From Gammaproteobacteria bacterium (GTDB taxonomy: Bacteria > Pseudomonadota > Gammaproteobacteria > S012-40), in the NCBI GenBank assembly GCA_029881255.1, contig JAOUMY010000002.1, forward strand, positions 1-64,000: DNA of 64,000 nt, read 5' to 3'. The notes under the pieces are model-generated. The model worked only from the letters and a program-made list of their open reading frames with translations, ran no database searches and was not told the DNA's origin. Position 1 is the first letter of the stretch. The number at the start of each line of letters is the position of its first letter. Below are positions 17,723 to 27,080 of this stretch, one piece after another. A program made the position numbers and the translations under genes.

Positions 17723-17846
17723 CTATCTAAAATACTTAGACGCCAACTCCCTCGGCACCGACCTCACCTGGGTTCGCCTGGGTTCGCCTGGGTTCGCCTG
17801 GGTTCGCCTGGGTTCGCGAAGTTTACGGCTCATGGAAAAAATGTAA
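17640..17846 (+). CDS. Hypothetical 68-residue frame ending in a tandem repeat
   Basis: From ATG 17640 (AGGGA 8 bases before) the product reads MPTWSFLVNFMSDKTRLDKH, then KAKKPDYLKYLD, and its end is encoded by the 10-bp tandem repeat (TWVRLGSPGFAWVRLGS). It overlaps the end of the 17168 frame. It may be the C-terminal half of that gene after a frameshift. Because the repeat unit is not a multiple of three, a change in copy number would change the end of the protein. Confidence 0.3.
   Translation: MPTWSFLVNFMSDKTRLDKHDLKAKKPDYLKYLDANSLGTDLTWVRLGSPGFAWVRLGSRSLRLMEKM
17767..17816. repeat. Five perfect tandem copies of a 10-bp unit
   Basis: The unit cctgggttcg is repeated five times without a mismatch. 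It sits inside the end of the 17640 frame. Perfect short tandem arrays change length easily by slippage, and 10 bp shifts the reading frame at each step. Confidence 0.95.
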
Positions 17847-17974
17847 ACGTCGATAATCGACGCCTCGCCGAGAGGTAATGTGGACGTCTTAAAAAATCGC
17901 GCCAGCGAATACTAGTGGGAGACCGTGGACTGTGCTATCTGGGTAAACCTACGTCAGCAAATCTATCCATACGG

Positions 17975-20416
17975 TCAATAATCATAAATATGTTCCAGTT
18001 TCATTCCTGCCGCTTCTGCTGATTTCAGGGCGCGGGAAAGATTATTGACCTTACAGGCGAAGACCAAGCGCTTTTGGTTCTCCGGAGCAACAACCATAGA
18101 GCTGAACAAAAAGTGGGCGTCGGCGAGTTTCTCTTCCCTATCTTTACCTGTAATGAATGAAATGAGTATATCGTCGTTACCCGATATCTCGTGAATTTTT
18201 TTAAGATGCGGTAGCAACTTCGGCATAATCTCGGTGAAGTCTCCCCAGCGATTTACCGTTATAGCGAGTCGATGACTACCGAAATCTTTCAGAATTTGAA
18301 TTCGCTCATCGATGTGGGAAATTTTTTCAGGGTCGGCGGTTACCGAAAGCGTCACAAGGCCATTTGAAGGATCGTAAGCGTTGCGCGCGCCGAAGCCTAT
18401 GAGTGTGGCGTAAATGGATTTGAATACAAACTCCGTAGTAAATATCAACTTGCGTTCAAATTTACGTATAAAGTTTCGATCAAAAAATGGGGTATCAACC
18501 CAAATACGCTTCACCCATGGCAGAAACTGAAAATTGTACCAGGGCTCAATATTGATTAAATCCCCGTATGCCTGATGGGCTTGGCTGATGAGCTTGTCTT
18601 CTTGCGTAAGCTCACTTGCGCTCCAAAAGCTAAAAAGTCCTATCGTGTTTTCATAGATACCCTTCAGTAGATATTCAACAGTCGTACTGATACCTATCAC
18701 ATTAAGCATAGTGATGTAGTCCGGATTTTCTGGGTAAACACCTTCAGTTAAATTCACCACACGATCGTATAGTGCCCAATACTCATCAATGCTCGCGAAA
18801 AAGGGAAAGTTACTGGGATTATTTCCACTGGCGAGAAACGAGGCATATTCATTCGGGTTAAACACAAGATACCATTCGGGCAGAGAAAGAAATGTTTGCT
18901 CCTCTCCTTTCAGGTATTGATCCTGGCTCGCAAGAAATTCTTTCACAGTGCGTTCAGTGCTGGGGTAATACTTTTCCCAGAGCTTATTACGAAATCTATA
19001 TTGAGGATCGACTTTTTGTTTGATATCAAAATATTTTTGCGCCTCAGGGTAGGCTAGGCGAAACTGGGCTTCACTTGCATGCGGTTGATAAGGTAGATAA
19101 TAAGCGCCGTTAACAGATATTACCGCATCAATCATTTCTCGCGTCCATTCGGCCACTTTGTCGCGACTGTCCTGATCAGTTTTCTGTTGATAGTAGACCA
19201 CAAAGGCGAATACTTCATTGCGCGCCCACGCGAGATAGGAACCTGAGTCTTTCTGGGCGTGCCGTATTGATACATTCAAGACCTCGACGTCGTGCTTACT
19301 GAACACATCACGCATTTTCGGTACAAATTTTTCGAAGTTCTCGACCGGTACGAAGTACTCCTGTAGAACATAGGTTTTTTCGCTGCGATCACCACTACCG
19401 AGTTCGCGAACATCGTAGCTCGCCTCCCAGTTGCGCCAGACTACGCGTTCGGGAATATAGTAGAGTGGATCGAATATATACTGGCGAACCGCTTCTCCGA
19501 ATGGCATGGCCGCGGTCATATCGATGAGCTTGGGTAGCCAGAAATACTCTCGACCCTCTGGGATTAGTCGTTCTTCACTTGTGACTTCCTTATCAGTGAT
19601 ATTCCAGCTTACATCGCGTACGGTGTCATAATCCGGTGGATAGAGATCACCATTATGAAAAACAACGTTTTGGTCATCGCGAATTTTGTTGAAAAAATGG
19701 GTTTTGTATTCAGAAACCGGCATTACAAAAGTTTTGCGCTCTACTGGTGTATTATCTGCCAAGTCTAGTGTAACCTCAGCAATCACGCCGATACCGCCAT
19801 AGCCGCCGATAGCGGCATAAAACAAGTCCTGATTTTTTTCGACGCTAACGTCGACAACACTACCATCGGCAAGTACCAATTTCAGGCTTCGGACCGATGA
19901 TATGATCGGACCATGTCCAATATAGCGACCGTGTACGTTGACACTGACTGACCCACCGACGGTGAAGTCTGCATAGGTCTGCATGATTTTCACTGATAGG
20001 TTATGTGGATCTATATACTGCTGTAATTTGCGCCAGGTGATACCGGACTGTACTGTGATGTGTTTGTTCTCGGCAGAAAAACTAACAATCTGATTAAACT
20101 TGCGCATGTCTAGATGCAGACTGTTTTCAAGAGCAGTCTGACCACCCTGGCTATAGCGACCGCCTCCAATTGAAACGGCACCGTCTGTCGACCTTAGCGC
20201 GTCTGCTATTTCGTCTATTGTGGTGGGTTGAATTTCTCGTGCAACATAGACAGGGTTTAACTGGGTGATGTCATTTACAAGGGGTTGGTCGAGCTTTCCG
20301 TCGTAGTCAGGATCGCCTGACAGCGTGATGACAGCCCAGGTCACTAACATCAGCGTAAAAGCGACGGCGAGAGCAGCCTTCAGCAAGCGAAAAATTTGAC
20401 GCTTAAATTTAGACAT
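17975..20416 (-). CDS. Membrane-anchored FAD-binding oxidoreductase with large extra C-terminal domain
   Basis: The protein (813 residues from ATG 20416; a GTG 9 bp upstream is possible) has one N-terminal helix (LLKAALAVAFTLMLVTWAV) that anchors or exports it. A p-cresol-methylhydroxylase-type FAD domain follows (IQPTTIDEIADALRST, VSIGGGRYSQGGQT, MQTYADFTVGGSVSVNVHGR, AAIGGYGGIGVIAEVTL), as in VAO/L-gulonolactone-oxidase-like enzymes that oxidise sugars or alcohols. The FAD part ends near residue 475 (YRFRNKLWEKYY). About 330 more residues (FLSLPEWYLVFNPNEYASFL and on) form a domain I do not recognise. It is divergent from the methyltransferase at 20492 (75 bp apart), which suggests a shared control region. 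Confidence 0.85.
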   Translation of the reverse strand: MSKFKRQIFRLLKAALAVAFTLMLVTWAVITLSGDPDYDGKLDQPLVNDITQLNPVYVAREIQPTTIDEIADALRSTDGAVSIGGGRYSQGGQTALENSLHLDMRKFNQIVSFSAENKHITVQSGITWRKLQQYIDPHNLSVKIMQTYADFTVGGSVSVNVHGRYIGHGPIISSVRSLKLVLADGSVVDVSVEKNQDLFYAAIGGYGGIGVIAEVTLDLADNTPVERKTFVMPVSEYKTHFFNKIRDDQNVVFHNGDLYPPDYDTVRDVSWNITDKEVTSEERLIPEGREYFWLPKLIDMTAAMPFGEAVRQYIFDPLYYIPERVVWRNWEASYDVRELGSGDRSEKTYVLQEYFVPVENFEKFVPKMRDVFSKHDVEVLNVSIRHAQKDSGSYLAWARNEVFAFVVYYQQKTDQDSRDKVAEWTREMIDAVISVNGAYYLPYQPHASEAQFRLAYPEAQKYFDIKQKVDPQYRFRNKLWEKYYPSTERTVKEFLASQDQYLKGEEQTFLSLPEWYLVFNPNEYASFLASGNNPSNFPFFASIDEYWALYDRVVNLTEGVYPENPDYITMLNVIGISTTVEYLLKGIYENTIGLFSFWSASELTQEDKLISQAHQAYGDLINIEPWYNFQFLPWVKRIWVDTPFFDRNFIRKFERKLIFTTEFVFKSIYATLIGFGARNAYDPSNGLVTLSVTADPEKISHIDERIQILKDFGSHRLAITVNRWGDFTEIMPKLLPHLKKIHEISGNDDILISFITGKDREEKLADAHFLFSSMVVAPENQKRLVFACKVNNLSRALKSAEAAGMKLEHIYDY

Positions 20417-20491
20417 CCATGGCACCTTTCTTGTATTTACTGATAGCCAACCTTAGAAAAATCACAGAGTCGCAATACCAACGAGGAAAAA

Positions 20492-21460
20492 ATGACGCAT
20501 ATAAACGATCATCGTCGCCAACTGCTCAAAGGTCTTTTGGCCCTGCTTGTTCTGGTGCCACAACGCATACCTCTACTCGCAGCACCTTTGCCCAATGCAA
20601 AAACGGCACCCGTCGGGAATTTTCGTTATATTTATCAGAATCCATCTTTGAAGAAGGCATTTCTGGAATTTTACACTAATGTCTTTCATCTGTATCCGGA
20701 ACACGAATTTCATCGGCTAGTCGAGGAACTGACTCAGCGCCATGAGTCGGATAGAGATATCTACCAAAGCCTGCAACAGTCTCTGAACGACATTAGCCCT
20801 TTTTTAGTGGATCTACGCTTTGCCGTTCCAGCATTGAGAAAGCAAAAAGCCGAAATGACTCGCCAGACGCTATACCTTGTTGACTCCACGCGTACCTGGG
20901 ATGGGTATCTTGAAGTTGGCTCTACTGGTCGCTACATCAGCCAACTACAGGAAAAGTTGCAGATTCACGGAGAGAAATTTTTGCTACATACAGTGGAACC
21001 TGGGTACTCCCCGGAGGACATACTCGAACGTGGTCAGTTGAACAAATTGGGCAAATTTGTCGACATGGGCAATTATACTGCTCAATTCACAAACACCATC
21101 CCGGCGAATTCACTGGACTTGGTAACCGTCTATATCGGTTTCCATCATTGTCCAGTGGACCAACGAGAGGCATTTATTGGCGGCCTCAGGGACTTGATTC
21201 GACCGGGAGGAAAGTTAGTACTGAGGGATCACGACGCACACAACGAGGACTTGCGCAGAGTCGCAGCACTTGCCCATGATACATTTAACGCGGGTACTCG
21301 GCAGCCCTGGAAAGCAAATGAAGTCGAGTTACGCAATTTTTATTCACTGGATTATATAATTCACTTTCTGGAAAAGCTGGGGCTGCGCTACGATGGCCGA
21401 GTATTCTTTCAAGCAGGCGACCCAACCCGGAATGGGCTCATGTCTTTTACTAGAGTGTGA
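20492..21460 (+). CDS. Class I SAM methyltransferase-like protein with twin-arginine-like leader
   Basis: The 322-residue protein opens MTHINDHRRQLLKGLLALLV, which has two Arg then a hydrophobic stretch and resembles a Tat leader, although the RRxFL consensus is imperfect. The later part has Rossmann methyltransferase features: WDGYLEVGSTGRYISQL (motif I region with E-V-G), NSLDLVTVYIGFHHCP (motif IV) and LIRPGGKLVLRDHDAH (motif post-IV). A GAGGAAAAA ribosome site precedes the ATG. SAM is cytoplasmic, so an exported enzyme would be odd; the leader could instead be a membrane anchor. It is divergent from the FAD oxidase gene, and I infer that they act together on one substrate. Confidence 0.72.
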   Translation: MTHINDHRRQLLKGLLALLVLVPQRIPLLAAPLPNAKTAPVGNFRYIYQNPSLKKAFLEFYTNVFHLYPEHEFHRLVEELTQRHESDRDIYQSLQQSLNDISPFLVDLRFAVPALRKQKAEMTRQTLYLVDSTRTWDGYLEVGSTGRYISQLQEKLQIHGEKFLLHTVEPGYSPEDILERGQLNKLGKFVDMGNYTAQFTNTIPANSLDLVTVYIGFHHCPVDQREAFIGGLRDLIRPGGKLVLRDHDAHNEDLRRVAALAHDTFNAGTRQPWKANEVELRNFYSLDYIIHFLEKLGLRYDGRVFFQAGDPTRNGLMSFTRV

Positions 21461-21747
21461 GGTTAATGCCTGTACTCAAAAGAATTGATATAAATGCCAT
21501 TCGTGTCCGTTCCTTAAAAACCGTCAGGGGTCGATTCATATACATAGCCAGTGCCGACGCGTCTCACAAACGGCCCTGTACCAGCTGATGAAAATCATGT
21601 TAGAAGCTTTTGCGCCCAGGAATAGATGCAAATGGAAGAAGATGACAAGGCGACATAAACGACCGATACGGGCTACTAACTAATAGATGAAAAGTCAGAT
21701 TTACAAACCGCGTAAAAACACGTCAGGAACATTCAATTAACGACTCC

Positions 21748-21984
21748 ATGACACTAACACTATTTGTTGCGCTCTATTTGGTGGAAATGCTGATATTTTT
21801 CTGGACAATACGCTGGAACGGCGCTGAGTGGATGGAGTACCGGTTCAGGGCTGGTATCTTCTTCGGCTATTTCGCAATCGGATGGAATGCTGAACAGATC
21901 AAACTATATGCCTGGCTTTGCGGAATTCTCTCTACGATATATTTTGTTGCCGGATTGATAAAGCCAGAATTGCGATTTCTGTAG
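21748..21984 (+). CDS. Small two-helix membrane protein
   Basis: A 78-residue product with two hydrophobic segments: LTLFVALYLVEMLIFFWTI (2-21) and LYAWLCGILSTIYFVAGLI (52-70), with a charged loop between (EWMEYRFRAGIFFGYFAIGW is partly amphipathic). No family is recognised. The 290 bp before it (21461-21747) hold nothing I can support apart from a 40-codon ORF at 21467. The function is unknown. Confidence 0.45.
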   Translation: MTLTLFVALYLVEMLIFFWTIRWNGAEWMEYRFRAGIFFGYFAIGWNAEQIKLYAWLCGILSTIYFVAGLIKPELRFL

Positions 21985-22244
21985 CATATAGATTGTGTAG
22001 TTAGATGGGCGACTATCCAACAGCCTTCAGGCGCATAGTTCTAACTCGATAGCGCGTTATCAATCGCCTGGAAACTCCCCTGTCCACAATCATCCAACAG
22101 ACCTGTATTAGTGACAGTCTCGAAAATACTGACCGTCAGTAAGTCTTAATTTTGGCTTATAATAATTCAGCCTCTCAAATGGGACTGAACTTCTCTAGAG
22201 AATTTGGCTTGGAATTACTCTCAAAAATGACAGGACACTACAAT

Positions 22245-22916
22245 ATGTTCAATAAAAAGCAAAAAATAGTTACAAAAACGCTAATGCTTGGCCTCGCACT
22301 CCTCACATCATCGTCAGTATTTGCAGATCATAGCAACTCTGCTTTTCCGGGCGTGATCGAACCCTGCGAGCAACTTTGGCTCGTTAACGACCCTAATAAC
22401 GAATTTAAAGATCCGAACAACGGCGGCGAGTGTATCGATATTCCGGTTAGCTTCAAGAAAGCGAAAATCGTTTTCAATCTGGACAATCTTGTATTTAATC
22501 CAGATGGAAGCCCAACGGGTCTGAGACACATGTTCATGTTCGGCAGCATGGTAAAACATCGCATTGCATTAGGTCAGATCGATCCTGAAAATGTTGCTAT
22601 CGTTGGTGTAATCCACGGTGACGCTCTGCGTGCGAAATGGGCTTTCAAGAATATTCCTGAAGGCAACAATCCTGTGACACCCTGGATCGAGAAGATCCTT
22701 CAGCTACGCAAAGATGGTATCAATATTCAAATTGAAGCCTGTGGCGCAGCACTGAAAGGCATGCAGTTAAACGGTGCCAAACTGGCTAACGGTGAACCCA
22801 TAGATGAGAGAGCGATCTATGCCAGTGAAAACGGTAGAATATACCTGAATCAAGGCGCTATTGGCCGTATTATGCAGCTACAACAAAACGGCTTTTCCTA
22901 CTTTCAGGAAGACTAG
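22245..22916 (+). CDS. Periplasmic DsrE/DsrF-like protein
   Basis: From ATG 22245 (AGGA upstream) the 223-residue product has a signal peptide (LMLGLALLTSSSVFA) and then a DsrE-like fold: KIVFNLDNLVFNPDGSPTGL, VAIVGVIHGDALRAKW, KDGINIQIEACGAALKGMQL and LNQGAIGRIMQLQQNGFSYF. The Cys in IEACGAA sits where sulfur-relay DsrE proteins carry a reactive cysteine. The exported location fits the periplasmic subgroup rather than the cytoplasmic sulfur-transfer enzymes. The in-frame TTG at 22152 is upstream of the signal and is rejected. A terminator follows directly, so it is a single-gene unit. Confidence 0.8.
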   Translation: MFNKKQKIVTKTLMLGLALLTSSSVFADHSNSAFPGVIEPCEQLWLVNDPNNEFKDPNNGGECIDIPVSFKKAKIVFNLDNLVFNPDGSPTGLRHMFMFGSMVKHRIALGQIDPENVAIVGVIHGDALRAKWAFKNIPEGNNPVTPWIEKILQLRKDGINIQIEACGAALKGMQLNGAKLANGEPIDERAIYASENGRIYLNQGAIGRIMQLQQNGFSYFQED

Positions 22917-22979
22917 AAAGATACGACGGCAGGCATGAAATAAAACTAAATCAACATTCTTCAAATTTTTCACGTTATG

Positions 22980-23008
22980 AGGGCTGCTTTAATGGTAGCC
23001 CTTTTTTT
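22980..23008 (+). terminator. Rho-independent terminator after the DsrE-like gene
   Basis: agggctgc (22980-22987) pairs with gtagccct (22995-23002) across a 7-nt loop with one wobble, followed by seven T. It lies 64 bp after the stop codon at 22916. Confidence 0.85.
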
Positions 23009-23504
23009 CGCGTAGAACTAAATTCCTTTGTTCAGGCGTCTTAGCAGTTATAGTCTCGCTGCGAGTATTAGATATACAGAGACTACGCGTTGTCAAAACA
23101 TTAGGACGACCTTTTCCGTTCTTTAAATTTAGAATAAGGCCTGGTGCTATTGTAAGACGTCTTCACGAAACTCACTTCCTTATATGGGACGGTAATGTTT
23201 CACAACTATTGCCGCGATAGAAGTCGTGAATATTCAAGCTTTTCTCGCGTCTGTCTCACAAAGGCGCGATGCCCGAGCAGATTTGTTTGTAATGGTCAGT
23301 ACTCCCTCTCATTTCCCTATCATCTCCTATCAGACAGTCAAAAAACGGCTGGAGTCAATATGGGGTCTCTGGACCTAGGCGGGAGGAATCTGTTCGAAGG
23401 CGGAAGTTGGCACAAAAAGATCGGCTTTGCCCTCTTTTTTTGATATAGTACAACGCGCTTGGCGGGACATATAGATTCAGTTAAAAAATAAAAATGGGCG
23501 TACT
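23009..23504. other. Gene-free stretch before the Kelch lipoprotein
   Basis: No supported gene. A TATAGT box at about 23444-23449 after a T-run could be part of a promoter for the gene at 23505, but no good -35 box stands at the right distance. Confidence 0.4.
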
Positions 23505-26348
23505 ATGAAAGCATTCAGAATGGCTGCACTTCTTTCTTTCCTTTTTCTATCCACTTTACTTACTTCCTGTGGCTCCGGCGAAAAAGCTGACCAGATAACA
23601 TCTATCACCATAGAAAAAGAAGATGGCTATCTGGAAATTGGTACGTTCGTAAGCCTCAAATTAGTTGGCAAACATGATAACGGCAGTTCAGCCATAGTGA
23701 CAGAGGGCATTAAGTGGTCCGTCGATAACGAGGCCATTGCCAGGGTAAATGAAACAGGTGAACTGCTGGGTGTAGATCTGGGTACAGTAAAGGTCACGGC
23801 GACACTTGGAGATTTATCTGACAGTATTTCGGTGACCACTAAAATCCCGCAATCTGAATTGAAAATATCTCTGCCCGAGGGCGCCATTGTTGTCGATGGA
23901 GGCACTGTAAAATTATTGCCTAAGATGGAGCATGGTCTTACGAGTGCGCCACAGATTGATGGCGAGATTTTCTGGAGTAGTTCAGACCCTACTCTGGCAA
24001 CGGTCGATACCGCTGGCAATGTGGCCTTGATTGCTCCCGGCAAGGTAACGATTACGGCGAAGTACGAGCATTACCAGGCAAGCATCACCTTCACCATTGG
24101 TGTCGGCGTTGAAAGTCTGCAGATGCAGGCCAGCAAAGAGCAGGTACTCGCCGAAGAAGAAATCAGTTTTACGGTTTTTGCGAAGAATAGAGATGGTTCG
24201 TCTACAGACGTGACGGATCAGGTACAGTGGTCAGTGTTTGGTAACGGACTTGAGCGTAGACTCGAGAACGTTTTTATAGCCGGTCCTGGCGCAACAACTG
24301 TTACCGTAAAGGCAACTTATCTGAATGCCAGCGTCAGTTACGAGGTCAAAATTCAAAACTTATTGCGTCTGTATGTAGCGAATGATTACGACAGCACGAT
24401 TTCGCTACACTGGCCAAACACCGGCGCGCAAAGCTACAACATCTATTGGGCAGACCAGTCGGGCGTTGATATCTCATCCACAAAAAAATCTGGTCTGACG
24501 ACAACGCAAAGCTCATTCACCGGATTAGTACCGGGAGAAGACTATTTCTTTCGCATTGCACAGGTACGTGATGGAGTTGAAAGTGAGCTCAGCGAAGAAT
24601 TAAAGGTTCAACTACGAAAAAATCAGTGGAAAGATTCTATTTTTTTGGAATCACCACGCGAAGGTATGGCAGTAGCAAAGCTCGGATCGTTATTGCATTT
24701 AATTGGCGGCGCTGATCATGAGTTTCTTTATGACTGGAATGAAGCTATTGATCTCGATACATGGTCCGCGGGCGAAAAAACGGCCGCACCTTATTTCGGC
24801 CGAGGCATGGCGACGTGTAGCGATGACGAAACCGTGTTTACCTTCGGAGGTCTTGTGCTGGACGTAGATAATAAGGTCGTCGCTAGTGCAAATAGTTATT
24901 CGTCAGTATCCAATACCTGGACGAGCTACCCCGATATGCAAAAGCCGCGTTTAGGTGCCGTATGTGCGATAAGCGGCAACAATGTTTATGTGTTTGGCGG
25001 AATCGACGATCAGGTTAATTTTGTCAACTCCATCGAAGTGTTGAACTTATCCGCCGGAATCTGGCTCAGTGAATTTGAGCCAGCAACTCCGTATGCGGAT
25101 ATGACAACGTCAAGAGTTGAAGCTACAGCCACAGTCTATAACGGAAAGATTTATCTTTTTGGCGGTGTTGAAAATAGCGTCCTGTCCAGCGTAGCGATCT
25201 ATGATATCGCCACTAACAGTTGGGGATCTGCAACGTCTATCCCAACGCCACGTTCCAACATGACCATGATCCGCTCTGGCAACAAGGTAACCCTGATGGG
25301 TGGTTATGATGGCAATGATTCTGCAGTACTGAATTTTACCACTCGAGTAGATCAGTTTGATCTTGAAACCGATACCTGGAAACCTCTGAGCCCTATGCCC
25401 TTTGGTCGAGCTGATTTTGGCGCAATTGAACACAAGGGAAATATCTATCTGTTTGGTGGACACTATCAGCAACAGATCATGAGTGAAATTTCCTACTACA
25501 ATATTGCAGAAAATCGCTGGTTTCCACGCAAAATCAGGCCTCAGTTACTGGCATTTTCCTCAACTGCTGTCATCGGTGACTCAATTTACATGATTGGTGG
25601 CGACACAGGCACAAGCGATCAGACCGGTGCTGTAACACGATATGAGACCACTACTGATACCTGGCATTCCGTGGCGCCAATGAACAAGCAACGAATGTTG
25701 GCTGGCGCTGCCACGATCGACGAAAAAATTTATGTCGTCGGTGGGTATGATACATTTGGTGAAATCTCTAACGTTGAAGTATTCGATAAGACAACCGGTC
25801 TGTGGACCGCGCTTGCGCCTTTACCAACAAAAAGAGGCGCGCTAAGACTAGAGGCAGTTGCTGGAAAGCTCTACGCCATTGGTGGAACCGGAGATCCGAA
25901 ACGAGTGGATGAATATGATCCGCAAACCGACACCTGGCTTAGAAAAAGTGATTTACCCGGTAGCAGAGCTGGTGCGACCAGTGTAGTCCTTAATAATCGT
26001 ATTTATCTCATTGGTGGCACCGATCGTGATAGTGAATACAAAACAGTATTTCAATACAACCCCACCACCGATCATTGGTCTTCAGTAGCCTCTACCCGTG
26101 AGGAGCGTTATTTGTCTGACAGTATCGTCATCAATGGTCGTATCTATGTTTTTGGTGGAGTTATTGGTCAGCAGGTTCTGGATAGTGTAGAAGTATTTGA
26201 CCCTTTGAAGAACCAGTGGCAATACGCCGCTGATATGCCGATACCGCGACACGCCGTACTGAGTGAGTTTGTAGGTAACACCGCCTATATTTTCGGTGGC
26301 TATACCAGTGAAAATTTACCCCGTCGGTCGATGAACTTGTTTGAGTAG
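23505..26348 (+). CDS. Lipoprotein with bacterial Ig-like domains and a Kelch beta-propeller
   Basis: The 947-residue product has a lipoprotein signal (AALLSFLFLSTLLTSCGSG, Cys22). Three BIG2-like modules follow (about 30-285; ITSITIEKEDGYLEIGTFVS, VSLKLVG, VDTAGNVALIAPGKVTITAK), then a fibronectin-III-like module (about 290-375; LHWPNTGAQSYNIYWADQSG) and about a dozen Kelch repeats to the end (VYVFGGIDDQ, IYLFGGVENS, VTLMGGYDGN, IYVVGGYDTF, IYLIGGTDRD). The Kelch part should fold as a six- or seven-blade propeller, a binding or galactose-oxidase-like scaffold. It is likely on the outer membrane, facing out. No catalytic residues are evident. Single gene. Confidence 0.87.
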   Translation: MKAFRMAALLSFLFLSTLLTSCGSGEKADQITSITIEKEDGYLEIGTFVSLKLVGKHDNGSSAIVTEGIKWSVDNEAIARVNETGELLGVDLGTVKVTATLGDLSDSISVTTKIPQSELKISLPEGAIVVDGGTVKLLPKMEHGLTSAPQIDGEIFWSSSDPTLATVDTAGNVALIAPGKVTITAKYEHYQASITFTIGVGVESLQMQASKEQVLAEEEISFTVFAKNRDGSSTDVTDQVQWSVFGNGLERRLENVFIAGPGATTVTVKATYLNASVSYEVKIQNLLRLYVANDYDSTISLHWPNTGAQSYNIYWADQSGVDISSTKKSGLTTTQSSFTGLVPGEDYFFRIAQVRDGVESELSEELKVQLRKNQWKDSIFLESPREGMAVAKLGSLLHLIGGADHEFLYDWNEAIDLDTWSAGEKTAAPYFGRGMATCSDDETVFTFGGLVLDVDNKVVASANSYSSVSNTWTSYPDMQKPRLGAVCAISGNNVYVFGGIDDQVNFVNSIEVLNLSAGIWLSEFEPATPYADMTTSRVEATATVYNGKIYLFGGVENSVLSSVAIYDIATNSWGSATSIPTPRSNMTMIRSGNKVTLMGGYDGNDSAVLNFTTRVDQFDLETDTWKPLSPMPFGRADFGAIEHKGNIYLFGGHYQQQIMSEISYYNIAENRWFPRKIRPQLLAFSSTAVIGDSIYMIGGDTGTSDQTGAVTRYETTTDTWHSVAPMNKQRMLAGAATIDEKIYVVGGYDTFGEISNVEVFDKTTGLWTALAPLPTKRGALRLEAVAGKLYAIGGTGDPKRVDEYDPQTDTWLRKSDLPGSRAGATSVVLNNRIYLIGGTDRDSEYKTVFQYNPTTDHWSSVASTREERYLSDSIVINGRIYVFGGVIGQQVLDSVEVFDPLKNQWQYAADMPIPRHAVLSEFVGNTAYIFGGYTSENLPRRSMNLFE

Positions 26349-27080
26349 ATGGAAATGGCATTGTCATCGGCGTCAATGCTGCCGAATTCGTTTTGATTCG
26401 GAGTCTACGTGTAATTTTTTTACTTTGAATTATCTGCCGGACCTGCGGATCGGTACAACTGTCCAACACAAGGGGCGGAACTGGCTTCATATAGTCTCTG
26501 TCCTCACCTGTCTTTGCCCAGCAGACAACGCCAACGTCCTGTTCTAGTATCTAGCCTATTTCAGTATAGGCGAAGCAGTCACGCTACAATCCAATTATTT
26601 ATGAGCCCGAAACATCAGGCGCCAATAACGCGATTATCAACTTGAATTCACCACTGTCGCTCAATTTTCTGAGCACATGCGTCTTTAGTTTTTATATATT
26701 GCTTAAACACGAAAATGTGGAATGTAGTTCTTATACTTTCACTTTTGCATGAGCACACAAGCGCGCCTAGCATAGTAAGATATTCTCTCTCTAAGCAAGA
26801 GTATGCCTTTATGTAAAGTTTTTCGCATCAATAATAGCGTGGACATCCCCCCTTCATTGAGGTAAAAAGAAACAATTAGAAAAGCGAGATCCTAGGTGGG
26901 TGGGAAGGAAAACACAACGAAACGCAAATGGATTGGTGATTTAACAGCGCTTTCTTATGGCAAGCAGTTGCCAATTCGGAAGCACAGTAACAATTATCAA
27001 CAATAACAACCCATTACTTTTATGCATTCATGTTTTATCACAATTTAAGGCATGGGTTAATTTTCAAAAGGAGTTGTCAA
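26349..27080. other. Gene-free stretch of about 730 bp
   Basis: No credible gene on either strand. A 6-bp hairpin gcctat/ataggc (26554-26559 with 26566-26571) stands about 200 bp after the Kelch gene but lacks a T-run. The last part carries the AAGGAG site of the gene at 27081. Confidence 0.4.

Noticed and set aside
21467-21589. 40-codon forward ORF between the methyltransferase and the small membrane protein
   Set aside because: Too short, no ribosome site, no family; chance is the simpler explanation.
23195-23443. Forward open frame of 82 codons before the Kelch gene
   Set aside because: No recognisable feature, no ribosome site, Ser/Arg/Cys-rich chance composition.
26554-26571. 6-bp hairpin after the Kelch gene as terminator
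   Set aside because: No T-run and 200 bp away from the stop codon.
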